Part shown: positions 48,123-59,800 of the stretch, piece after piece
Layout of the letters: each line of letters starts with the position of its first letter
Numbering within the stretch: the stretch's first letter is position 1
NCBI GenBank assembly: GCA_007844125.1
Contig: CM017556.1
Span: 70,122,697 to 70,186,696, forward strand
Reading direction: 5' to 3'
Length of the DNA: 64,000 nt
DNA from: Sinonovacula constricta
Lineage: Eukaryota; Mollusca; Bivalvia; Cardiida; Solecurtidae
The notes under the pieces: generated by a model
The model's input: only the letters and a program-made list of their open reading frames with translations
The model's database searches: none
What the model was told of the DNA's origin: nothing
Program-made: the position numbers and the translations under genes

Positions 48123-48230
48123 ATAGTGTCGCCTTCCGGATTCGAACCAAGACTTTCCTGCAAAAGAAATCTACAAGTGGACATGGCTTTTTTACGCATG
48201 CGCCCACTGAGGCTTTTATCGATTGTTTGT
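48123..48230 (-). repeat. tRNA-like (SINE head) remnant
   Basis: 'ccggattcgaaccaagactt' reads on the minus strand as GGTTCGAATCCGG (box B with stem), and the minus-strand box-A-like 'cctcagtgggcgc' lies about 65 nt upstream. The acceptor halves do not pair, so this is a SINE or tRNA pseudogene, not a tRNA gene. Confidence 0.5.
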
Positions 48231-48360
48231 TAAAGAAATACTTTAAAGTAAAGCTTGTCTAAGAAGTGAGTCAAGTTATCTTGAATAGGATCAAAATCAA
48301 CAAAATTATGTACATTATGATGTCCTCGTTTAAATAAACTAATAGATATCTTGACGTCGT

Positions 48361-48640
48361 TGCGGAAAGCGGTGTTTGTTTATTGGGTTTATCGTCCCAC
48401 CAACATTATTTCAGTTATCTGGAGACGGTGTCCGCTTGAAGCAGATATAGTGCTGCCTTCACTATGTATAGCATGCCGTGAACACCTGGCATGATACCAC
48501 ACCCAGTCACATTATCCTAACATCGGGCCACCCAGTCTTGAGCGTTAGCAAAGGAGCTATACCGCGGATCGAACCCGGGGCCTCCCGTACCTGGAGCCGA
48601 TGCTCTACCGATTGCGTTACCAGGTCCGGTGGAAAGCGGT
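48361..48640 (-). mobile_element. tRNA-derived SINE-like element
   Basis: The minus strand begins with a well-kept tRNA-like head (box-A-like GGTAGAGCATCGG; box B GGGTTCGATCC from 'ggatcgaacccggggcctcc'). The other end carries 'gggtttatcgtcccaccaac' and 'atttcagttatctggagacg'. Pieces of the same far end recur at 48960-49012 and 49395-49420. Its middle ('gcgttagcaaaggagct') is related to the copy at 52845-53055. Confidence 0.7.
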
Positions 48641-48769
48641 GTATCTTTGAAATGTATATCTAGGGGGACGATAATGTAGCAGGCAACAAGAGGAGATTGC
48701 AGCTGTTCTGTTAGAACTTTTTCAGTGAAAAGAACCACTTTTAACAGTATAGCTTGCACCAATAAAGTG

Positions 48770-48925
48770 CAGCTTACAAGGTGTCATGTACAATATGAAA
48801 GCCGCAGCTGTTTGGCGTGTATAACAAAAGAACCCGGGTAAACCGATATTTAAAATGCAGATTGTAAATACAGATATAGCAGACAACACGGCACAAAGCA
48901 AAGTAGCAGGCAGTGTAGTTCCCAT
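48770..48925 (-). repeat. Dispersed repeat related to 18885-19030
   Basis: See the copy at 18885. The reverse complement shares 'tctgctatatctgtatttac'-type words. Family unknown. Confidence 0.4.
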
Positions 48926-48954
48926 CAGAGTTACGGTTCGTGCTCTCGCGTATT

Positions 48955-49440
48955 TATGTTTGTTTTTTGGGGGGTTTATCGTCCCAGCAACAGTATTTCA
49001 GTTCAATCGGAACACCACTGATAATTCTCGAATCATTTTCGGATGTATGTAGGTAGTCGGATTACCTCGGCCATTTCCCTAAATGGGACTTCTTTTGTGA
49101 CAGTCGTCAAAACAAAGATGGCAGCTCTGATGACAGCTCAGTACGGTACGATGCCTGTAAAACTTCACTTTGTGGCTGCTTCAAATTTAAATCATCCAAG
49201 TTTAATTTACCCGGCGCAGCAAAGACACAGCTGTCAAACGACGCCATTGTTTATGTTTTGTGCGAACTACATTTTAAGCATCTTCCTCCGACTTCCGGCG
49301 AACAAAACGATCGTGGTTTGAGCACGTATCATTGCACCAGATACATCCGAGGGATGATTGTCCCGAGGACGGAATTACCCGAGGAGTTCCGATTGTATTT
49401 CAGTTATCTGGAGGCGGTGCAATTGCGCTACCATGACTTG
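48955..49440. repeat. Scattered fragments of the 48361 SINE family
   Basis: 'gggtttatcgtcccagcaac' (about 48970) and 'tatttcagttatctggaggc' (about 49395) match the plus-strand left end of the SINE at 48361. The DNA between them, with small ORFs at 49043-49452, was not recognised. Confidence 0.45.
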
Positions 49441-49654
49441 ACGAAAGTGTAGCAGAGTGTTTACTTCCCTCAGTAGTCATCTTCTTGTTTGAAGCACATA
49501 CTCTTTAAGGCTCCTTCGATGTCTCACAATTGTGCTCTTTTTTGTATTGTATTGTTTTTGTATTGTACTTTACTTACTGTACATATTGTATTGTATTGTA
49601 GTTTTGTATCGAAATACAGTGTAGTGTAGCTTAGTAAAATCTCTGGTCGGGTAT

Positions 49655-50505
49655 AACAGCGGAGTGATATCTAAGGTAAGGCAGTGCAGTGAATTACAAT
49701 AGAGTGAAGGTTTATGCACTGGAGTGAACAGTAATGCAGAGTAGCGTAGTTCAGTGTGTGGTAGTGCAGTGTAGTGTAGTGAGTTTGATGCCGAGTAGTG
49801 CAGTGGCGTACAGGGTAAGGACTGTGGAGTGAAGTGTAGCGTAGTGCAGCGGAGTGAAGTGTAGCGTAGTGCAATGGAGAGAAGTGTGGCGTAGTGCAGT
49901 GGAGTGAAGTGTAGCGTAGTGCAATGGAGTGAGGTGTAGCGTAGTGCAATGTAGTGAATTGTAGAGTAGTGAAATGGAGTGAAGTGTAGCGTAGAGCAGC
50001 GGAGTGAAGTGTAGCGTAGTGCAATGGAGAGAAGTGTGGCGTAGTGCAGTGGAGTGAAGTGTAGAGTAGTGAAATGGAGTGAAGTGTAGCGTAGTGCAGT
50101 GGAGTGGAGGGAAGTGTAGCGTAGTGCAGTGGAGTGAAGTGTAGCGTAGTGAAATTGAGTGAAGTGTAGCGTAGTGCAATGGAGTGAAGTGAAGTGTAGC
50201 CTAGTGCAGTCGAGTGAAGTGTAGGATAGTGCAGTCGAGTGAAGTGTAGCGTAGTGCAATGGAGTGAAGGGTAGCCTAGTGCAATGGAGTGAAATGTAGC
50301 GTAGTGCAGTGGACTGGAGAGTTGCGTGGCGTAGTGGGGTGTAGGGTAGCCGAGTCCAATGTAGTGTAGAGTATTGCAGTGGTGGTGTAGGGTAGAGCAT
50401 CGTAGCCTGCATGCTGTGCAGTGGAATGTAGGATTTGGTAGCGTTGTGTAGTGAAGCGTTGTGCACTTACGGACAGAGCTGTGTAGTGTTGGGTACTGTA
50501 GTTCA
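49655..50505. repeat. Minisatellite of about 25-bp units (850 bp)
   Basis: More than 30 imperfect units on the theme 'gtgaagtgtagcgtagtgca' plus 'rtgga'. Higher-order similarity is visible: blocks at 49830-49920 and 49985-50060 are nearly the same. The unit is not a multiple of three overall, yet stop codons are missing in several minus frames, giving Thr/Leu/His/Ser-rich ORFs up to 298 codons (49570-50466). I regard these ORFs as artefacts of the repeat. Confidence 0.95.
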
Positions 50506-50509
50506 TACG

Positions 50510-52010
50510 TTAATTATGTTTCACATAATTAAAAATTGACACAATGGTTCCTTTATTATCCGGTATAGGAAAATTACATGCATGCGGATGGACATCACCT
50601 CAAAAAAATTTCCAACTTTTACCGTTACAAGACTAAATTAAACAGTTTCACACGAAAGAACTATAAATCTTTTTGATACCAGTTGAGCATTAATTATTAA
50701 ATTGATTCTTATCTTTTTAAATTTCCCATTAAAACAGGTTAATTGACTCAAAGTATGCAGATGTAAAATCATACAATCCGTTATTGCTGATGTACTGTTA
50801 TTAGGTTTGTACTTTGTGATAACACCAATAGCATACATGTATCACACCTTCCCTAGATAAACGGATTTATTTCCAGCTGTACAATGTACCTAATGTTTGC
50901 AGTTTGCACCATCATTTCCTTTTCACAATTGCTCAATTGACATATTACTTGTAGCCGGATATAGCAATTAATGTTCAAAGAAAACTTTTAACATGTCGAT
51001 CCACTTGGTAATGGTGTACTGATTTACCATGACTAATCTCCGTCTACAGTACAAAGACCTCCCGACGTTACTCGGATAAACAGCAACATATACTTCTGAA
51101 TATATTATAAATATAAGAATATGAAAAGATGACAATAATATTATGTTTCAAGTCCACCTCTAATCTTATTTACAATTCGTTTAAATTCTTTTTTTTTATT
51201 TTTAAAAATACAGTTTAAATTATAGGTGCCTTAATACTTATGGGAAGCCATTGCAGTCCTACCTGCACATTTCACATTGGGATCTGATTGACACTATCAG
51301 TCAATGTGATTACGTTTACATATTAAGACTCTACAATTGCATGTAACTCGCAGCATTCTAGAGACCCCACCCCACTCCTCCTGACAGTAACTCCGTCGTA
51401 TATTCCCCATTTTTGAAATAAAAGAAATATATACTTGTATGTACAAGTTATCTCCCTTGTTGTAGGAATTCTCATAAACTTTACGTAAGAAATATTCTTA
51501 ATTTTACTTTTAATTTACAGATTAAAAATAGTGCTCAAGCACTTAAATTAATTCTTACCTCAATCAGTGAGATACAGTTAGATGTGCATGATTGTGTCAA
51601 AAGTTGAAAACTCCCTTTTTGTACAGTGTACCGAATATCTACCCATAATGGATTTAAGAAGGTAGTATTTGGATTTAATATTAAAGTAACTTCTCTCTAT
51701 AAGCGAAAAAGAAGAAACTAAACAAAGGTGTTCATAAGATTACAGTAAACGTTCCAAGACAGAAGCACTGTAGTTAAAGGGCGGACACTATTTTAAGTAA
51801 CAAAAGTAAAATATACAGCTGGAGTTATGGTTACCAATGTATCTTCCCTACAATCTCCAATGCGTACATGTAATCAAGGGACATACCATAAAGATAATCG
51901 AAATAGTCATGTGAGTTTGATGTCGCCATTGATAAAGTGGTTATCATATGTCGGTAAAGAGATTTTTTATGATCCGTGTTCATTTATTGCTGAACAAAGC
52001 TATAGCTACT
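50510..52010. other. Upstream region of gene 2
   Basis: No gene was seen. It must contain the gene 2 proximal promoter if exon 1 at 52011 is used, but no TATA or CCAAT arrangement stood out. Confidence 0.35.
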
Positions 52011-54130
52011 ATGGTGAGGGTTTTGTGTGTTGTCATGGTGATTATGGTGCTTGGTGGAGAGGCTGTCAAGGTACCACGCCCTCCGCCCAAGTACACGGTC
52101 AATCTGGACGAGCCAGATGACCAGCGATGGACATCGGTGATGAAGGATTTCGGCTTCGCCGTCAACATTGTGGATACGATGATAGAGTGAGTTGGACTGG
52201 CTTTTTCTCAACCGACAGCATTTTATGCGATTTTATTGAAAAAAAATAAGGCGGTGGAGGGGGGGGGGGGGGGAGGATTTCAGAACAAAAAGGTCGCGAA
52301 TTTAGTTTCAATTGTTTATTAAGGTATAAAGCAAGTGTAATAGATAATATACAGAATTTGACAATTAATACAACTAATGTGTCGTATTTTTTATGTTGAC
52401 GTGTATGCCAAATTTTAAGATTAACGTCCGTCCAGTTTCTAATTTATGTATATTTTTTCTTCTATAGTTGATATTCAAGGTGTCTTCATTTTAGAAATAA
52501 GAAAACTCCAAATATTATCTTATATCCTCTTTAGTGTTTTCTTTAAACTAAATAGCATAGAATGCGAAATGAAAATATAAAAAGGCAAAACATTTCAACA
52601 TCTGCTTTCCAGCGCGCAAAATGTGTGGCAGGAGCTGCTTCACATGGGAAAGATTATAATGTTATATTGAGGAGTTGGCAACGAAAGGGATGAGATGGAA
52701 TGGGATTAGCCGGAATTTTTTGCCGATGCTGTGCAGCGTCAATTGTATCATTATAGCACAGGGGCACTTGTGTGGCTAATCGTTATACATCTGTGGCGAA
52801 TCGTTATGTGGCGAATCGTTATTGTGGCGAATCGTTACTAATTCCTTATGAGGTGCCCAAGGACTGAACCCGGCCGGTCCATTATACTGACACCGACGAG
52901 TCAGGCGTAATGCTGTCCCCTTAGTCCCGAGCGTTAGGAGGGGAGCCACTTTTACCAATTTTAAAGTCTTGATTTGACCCGGCCGGGGCTTGAACCCACA
53001 TCCTCCCGATCCGCAAGCCGACGCTCTACCACCTGAGCTATTGCGGCCGGTGGTAACGAAAGGAATGTGACGTTAGATTTAGTAATTGCATTATACCGAA
53101 GGATTTTAATGGAAGACGAGGCTGTTGAGTCACAGCAAAAGATAAAAGCGTTGTGTTTAGATTAATTACTGTAATCCGGCTGCTTTAACGCCCAACTTCA
53201 CGTTTTAACTTTGGTAATGTTGCAAATTAACTTTAACGATTTTGTTATTTTCACATCGATTTGTAATATCTTAAACTTTGAAAGCAAGGATTGCTTCCCA
53301 ACAACAGCAAAATTAAATGAAGATTTCGATAGTTTCATCGGATCAAAGTTGAATAGACTTTCATAGTACCATGCAATCTCTGTACCTATGTGGGTTTCAG
53401 GGACTTAGTTCCTCCCGCATTGTTGCCACTGGTTGAGAAGATCGCTGCAGACATTGACCAATACATTGAAGCCCCATACAGCGGAGAGATGATAGGTAAG
53501 GAAGACGTTGACTAGTAGGATATTGTAGCGGACATGGTTTTTGTATTTTTGTTTTTGATACATATAACACTGTCATAACTGTCAAAATTATGAGGACGTC
53601 CGGCTTAAAAGATCACATTTTTCTGAGCTGAACCGCCGCTTATCAGCTAGAAGAACGATGCATCAAGAGCTTGCTCTAGATGATTATCGCGGGGAAAGGC
53701 TGAGGAAATAATAATCAGGGACTACTTTAAATGGACACGGGCGCCCATATTCGGGAAGTAATGATACTGTAGTATCTTACTGTCAGTTGTATAGAAACTT
53801 CGTTTCCAAAACACATTACATACAGAATGTCCGGTAATGACACTATGTTGAATCATTCTGTTGCCTTCAACATAACAAAACTATTTCAATCGTATTGTTT
53901 ATATGGCCTAGGTATTGCCAAAGCATTCAACGTCAGCCTTGGGAAGATCGTCATGGCAAACCTCGTGTACGACGTGTCTGCGTAAGTACGCAATAGTATT
54001 ATAAAGAAAAAGATAAAAAAAGAAAATGTAGAAGAAGATAAATATGATGATGAGGGTATTGATATGATGAGGGTATTGATGAATATGATAATGATGATGA
54101 TGATGATGATAATGATGATGATGATGGTGG

Positions 54131-54170
<40 letters not shown>

Positions 54171-56732
54171 AAAGAGGTTAAGAATGAGAATTGTGACGGT
54201 TTTCAATGATGATTGAAGGGGTAGAAGAGGAACGTTGATACTGAGGATATTTCATGTGGTGTATTAAATGAATTCTGCCTTATTTAAATTCAATCAAAAC
54301 CTAACAAGTGTATCCATTTTTATAGCCATGGCAACGGCGAGAAAACTTTTGGGTGAGTCAACTCGTGCACGTACTACCCTTCTGGTGTTATTTGCTTCTT
54401 AGTCTCTACTCCTCACTCTTGTCACGTGTGCAAGTTATTTGTAAGCAAATAATGTATAATGTAACTTTGACATACATGTAGCGCCAATTGTCTTTCATAC
54501 TTTCTAACCACTCTGACCACTTCTAACCAATTCTGATTTCAGAGTGAACTTCTTTGTTACTGGCAAAAACAAAATTGCTGTTTTGCAGTTTATCTGCCTG
54601 TTGAAAGGGAGATCAACTGCAAGACCAAGATTCGCATGGAGTCTCTCTAGACATCTATTTAAACACTTGACTGTTACCTTTAACAAAACACGAATTATAT
54701 GCAAAACTAATAATTTAATGTTAAATTAAGGAGCCAATACATTTAAAAACATAAAGACAACCACCAAAACAACTTTGCTTTATGTAATTAAACATGGTTT
54801 TTATGGGACTAGTTAAATTGGCGGATTAATTGCTGAAAATAGCCATTTTTCACAACGATGTATCGAGCAACGGCTTTTTCGGTTAAAATATAAAAGTAGT
54901 TCACGCACAATTTGGGATCTCCAAGTTTTAAGACTAGCCAAATGATTTTTACATTTTATCTTCACAGTTACAGTATGTTTTGTTACGTTTTGAGAAAATA
55001 AAACTTTGCAGAATAATTAAACATTTCTAAACAACGGGATCAAATTTCAGCAAAGAGTTTCTGCAACCCTTGTTCCTCAATGAATTTTCTACTTTCAGCT
55101 TTTCTCTTGAAATTCCCATCTTGCATACGAATAAATATATTAGACTTGTATTCTTCTGTACGATGCAGATTCTGTACCAGCATCGTGTCGCAGGACTCTC
55201 AGAACCGTATCTGGCACTCCCGTAACCTGGACTACTCGTTCACCGATCTGCTGGAGAATATTACCATAGCCGTGGACTTCCAGCAAAACGGAACGGTAAA
55301 CCATTAATGGTGCAATGGTTATAATATGTACATAATGAGTAAACAATATGCGTTCACAACAGCACTTGCAGGCAATCATTCAAAGCTATGTTGAACCGAA
55401 ATTTTCACACAAACGAATTCGTCACACGTGTGAAAAAATTCGTACGAATTCCTCACATACGTGTGAAAATTTCGTACGAAAATTTCACATATTTGTGAAA
55501 ATTTCGTATGGAACCTTAGACCCCCCTAAAACAGGTACGAAATTTTCACATGACAAAAAAAGTAGAAAAATGATTTGACAAAATATTGTCCAACGGAAAA
55601 TTCACATATTTTTTTTGAACAAAGGTACGTATATCAGAGGATCTATCAAACACACGCACGCACCCGCCCAATGAAAATCACTAGGACCTTTTTGCGTATC
55701 AGGAGAATTTCTTCAGGATGAAAACCCAGCAGTTGCCGCCTTGGAACGGTTGGTCGGCAAAAGGGACAGACTGGGGTGTTTAAACTGGGTTTACATTATA
55801 ATGTCCATATTGTTTTCCTTACCAGACAGTGTACAGCATGATCACCTACGCCGGATACATCGGGGCTCTCAGCGGCCAACGGCCACAAGTATTCACTGTC
55901 ACGGTGGACGAACGTGGTAAGCCTTTGTCAGTTGTCAGTTGCAGCACTCTTGATCTTGCAGCATTTAGTTAATAACAGTGCAAAACGTTTTATTATTTAA
56001 CAACAGCATATATACGTTGATGTATCTATCGCTAGCGACTCTGTATTAAATAGTCCTCATCATGATTTAACCGTTTAAAGCTATTTTATAAATATAATAT
56101 ATTACAATATTTTTAAAAAATATGAATCATCTACTAACTTACACGTTGTAAATGTATTTGCTAAACTAGACTCTTACATGTAATATGCATAAAATTCCAG
56201 ATAATTCTAAAATAAGCGTTTAAAGATTGATACATGTAACAAAAAAGACGTGTGTGTGTTTAAAACAGCAGCACCACCATTAACAACAGCAGAACTTCAT
56301 CCATTAACATTGTATTTACTTTGGCGTCACAACATTAAGCTTAAGTCTTAATCTACCCCAGACCAAGGCTCGATCCTGTACAACCTTATAGTGGCCATCC
56401 TGGACAGAAAAGCAAAACCAGTATCATTCCTTGTTAGAGATGTAAGTACTGTTGTTTAGCGCTTTATTGCTATTAATGCGTGTTCACAAGTATGAAATAC
56501 AAGTGAGGAGAATATACAATAGAACTGAATACAATCCTCATCTATAATGTAGTGTCTCTCTTCACAAGTAGGAAAACAAGTGAGAGAAGCCTACAAGAAG
56601 AAAGGAAAAAAACCGATCCCTCCTCTCTCCTTTTCTTCTCCTCTTTTCTCTCCTCCTCTCTCCTCTCTCTCTCTCCCTCCCCCTCTCTCTCTCTCTCTCT
56701 CTCTCTCCTCTCCTCTCCTCTCCTCTCCTCTC

Positions 56733-56807
<75 letters not shown>

Positions 56808-59800
56808 ATGTATCACTAAAGGTTTAACATGCGCGGTCTTAAATGGCGCGAACAGATTGAGCCTAAATGCTTCTCTATAAATATGCAGACTTTCTAGGCA
56901 ATCACCCCAATCATAGAAGCACGGCATCTATATGCAGTCGTTCCAATCGCTATGGATGGCGCCACGTTGTACTATAACCATCTAAATTGGGATGCATTCA
57001 GGCGTTGAAATTTCGGTTATTATTTTTGTTTGATGAAAGTCAGAATGAAATTAGAATCGACTCGAAAATGTTTAAGTACGATATGTATATGTTTCAATTT
57101 GTTTTCAGACGATGCGCTTTGAACAGATCAAAACAAATTTATGTTGTGTTGTTCTGTTGTTTGTATACGGACCGCTTCCTTCACCTCCAAAGGCAATTCG
57201 TTTAAGCTAGATCTACATGTAGTTCTAATCAACAACTGTTCGACGTAATTTCGTGTGGGAATAAAAACACGTGTTATCAATTCGTTTTATTTATATGCGT
57301 GGTTGTTTAGTTTTATATACAGCTAATGGATTGCATTTTATTTTTGGTGTGTCATTCAATGTAAGAAGTAGGCTGGACGACTTATAGGAAAATGCAAAAG
57401 TTAACTCCATAAATCTATACATAACTTATCCAACCAGTAAGCAAAACAAATTGCTTCCCGTCAATGCTGTCCTGTCATATTGAACTAATTATTGTCACAA
57501 CATTCGACTGACACAACACTGTTGTAGTACCCCCTTCCCATGACTTCCAACTTAGCGGATTTCCTCATCCTAACGACCGGCCTCGAATGTTTACTATTTG
57601 AAACGAAATACCTCGAAGATAACCGAATATGAATACGAAACTGATCCGAACTCAGATACACCAAAATAAACAAGATGTGAACTATGTACAAATATAAAGG
57701 AACAGTGACAAAGGTCTAACTAATGTTATAAATTATGTTTTCTCATCCGTTATAATTGAAATATGTTTTAAGTCCGACATGAGGCATAATGCTCAGCGTA
57801 GTTGTAGAGTTGGTGAAATGAATATCTTTCTAAAGAGACTTAACTTTTGGAAACTGGACGTCTTCAACTTACTATCACTACAATTGTTTAGGTTATCATG
57901 TCTTTTGAAGGATTATACTATTGTTTTATTTTTTAGTATATTTATACATGAGTTTTGTTTCCGTGTTTCTGACATCTCCAGGCAATAGCCTACGATGATA
58001 CGTTTGAGGCGGCCGTGGACAGGTTAGCCAACACTTCGACGGCAGCACCGGTCTACTTCATCCTCGGGGGCGTCAATCCGGGTGAGGGCGTTGTTATCAC
58101 CAAGGGTCGCCTGGCTGCAGATGACATCTGGAGGCTTGAACCCGCCTCTGGCAGGTGCGTGCTAAACGGTTTCATAAGAGTACTTATTAAATAATGAAAC
58201 AATAAAATAAACCGACATATTAAAAAGGTTTTGGACCGAGAGTATAATTTTAATGCGAGTAGAATCAGGATGAGCGTTAATTTGAGAGCGACGTATATCC
58301 ATTTAATCATACTGATTATTTTATATGAATTTCCATACGACGGTAAACAACTTTACGTTTTATATCCTGAATAGTATCATGCGTATTTTCACTTACCATT
58401 CTTAACATCATCTTTGCCATTTCTTGGAGATAAACTATTAAGAATGCCTAAAGTGGGCTGGTTTTACAATCATGACTTAGGTTATGTTTTGTTTTTATTT
58501 ATTTATTATACGTAAATACAATGTAGTACTGTAAAGTAACTTAAAAATTTATGTCAGTGGCACTTCTTAAAGACCTTTCCGAACAGCTGCAATAGCCAAT
58601 AAAAATCATGTGCCATTTTGCAAATGCCCACAAGCGAATGAAAATTTTAAGGAAAATTCTAGCGTGAATGCATACCGTTCTGTTTCAAGGCGGTAACTGA
58701 TGGTTTTTTCTTTATGTGTGTTATGTCTCGTCCCTGTGTTTTTGTCACATTTACATTTACCTTGTTTGCCTTTGTCTCCTGGTAGATAAAATTTAAATAT
58801 CTGTGGAAATTTTGATAGGACCTTTTCTTATTTACCTCCCTCGTTACGGACACTACAATTAACAGTTCTACACATTCAATTGAAAAGTAGCATATAACTG
58901 AATATACACATGCGCATGGACAGTATCTAAAATATTTTTATTTCGGTGAAAGACGTTGACATCCTGGATGCAGCCATTAAGCTGCTCGATTGAAAGGTAG
59001 CTAGTTAGCAGGTGGAAACAGTCACTAAGGATGTGGAAGGTGCATGTTCATATATCTTTGATATACATCGAGTGGTTTTTACTTTCAGGTGGTATCTTGT
59101 GGAGACAAACTACGACCACTGGACAACCCCACCGCCGACCGACAACCGACGGTAAGAAATAGGATACACTTAAAGTAAATATGACAAATCAACTGGGATT
59201 GGCTCTCTAACATTCCTACAGACTTCTGTCGGATCGAATCTCTCGCCATCGAGAAATTTAGCATAACGACATAAGAATCAATTTATTGAAACAGCATTGT
59301 GGCTTTTTACGCGTAGCTGATGGTGGTCAACTAACGAAGGAACGCCTTGCCCATCAGCATCCGACCACATGTATCCTTGCTAGTGTTCAAAACCGCCTAT
59401 TGCACTTACCGTGTTGTCCTAATCAAGGGCCATTGTGACATAAAAGAAGAAATTTAAATGGACGTGCTGAAAGTCAAATCTTTGATGCAAAGATATGACA
59501 TAACAAACCATTTAAAATGGCCATGGTACTGTCTTGTCCAAATGCTCGTCATCTTCTTGTGTATATAGTTACTAAGTATACATTGAGTTAAATATTGTAA
59601 GGTCTAAATCTGCACACATTTTGTCCTGTTGCTCATTGCAAACTAAAAAGTATAATGTTCTTCACTGTCTATTCCACTACCAAAAGTTGTTGGTAAAGTT
59701 TGGGCGGTGTCAATTTGACCCTGTGAGCGATTAAAGGTGTTCAAACCATGGTAAAACTATTCCGTAGCGAATAAAATGTTCAACGCATTCGAAATCGGAA

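Noticed and set aside
49570..50466. 298-codon minus-strand ORF, Leu/His/Tyr/Thr-rich
   Set aside because: It lies almost entirely in the 25-bp minisatellite, several frames are open at once, and there is no signal or domain. The openness follows from the repeat unit.
47260..52010. Search for exons 2-10 of a third amidase gene after the orphan exon
   Set aside because: No FCTSIV, ETNYDHW, GGV.PGEG or similar motif was found in any frame by eye, so no third complete gene is claimed.
51827..52120. 97-codon ORF overlapping gene 2 exon 1
   Set aside because: Different frame from the amidase motif PPPKYTVNLDEPDDQRW, with no recognisable content.
52962..53048. Functional tRNA gene on the minus strand
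   Set aside because: Box A and box B are good, but acceptor and anticodon stems do not pair properly and a SINE body follows. Treated as a SINE head.
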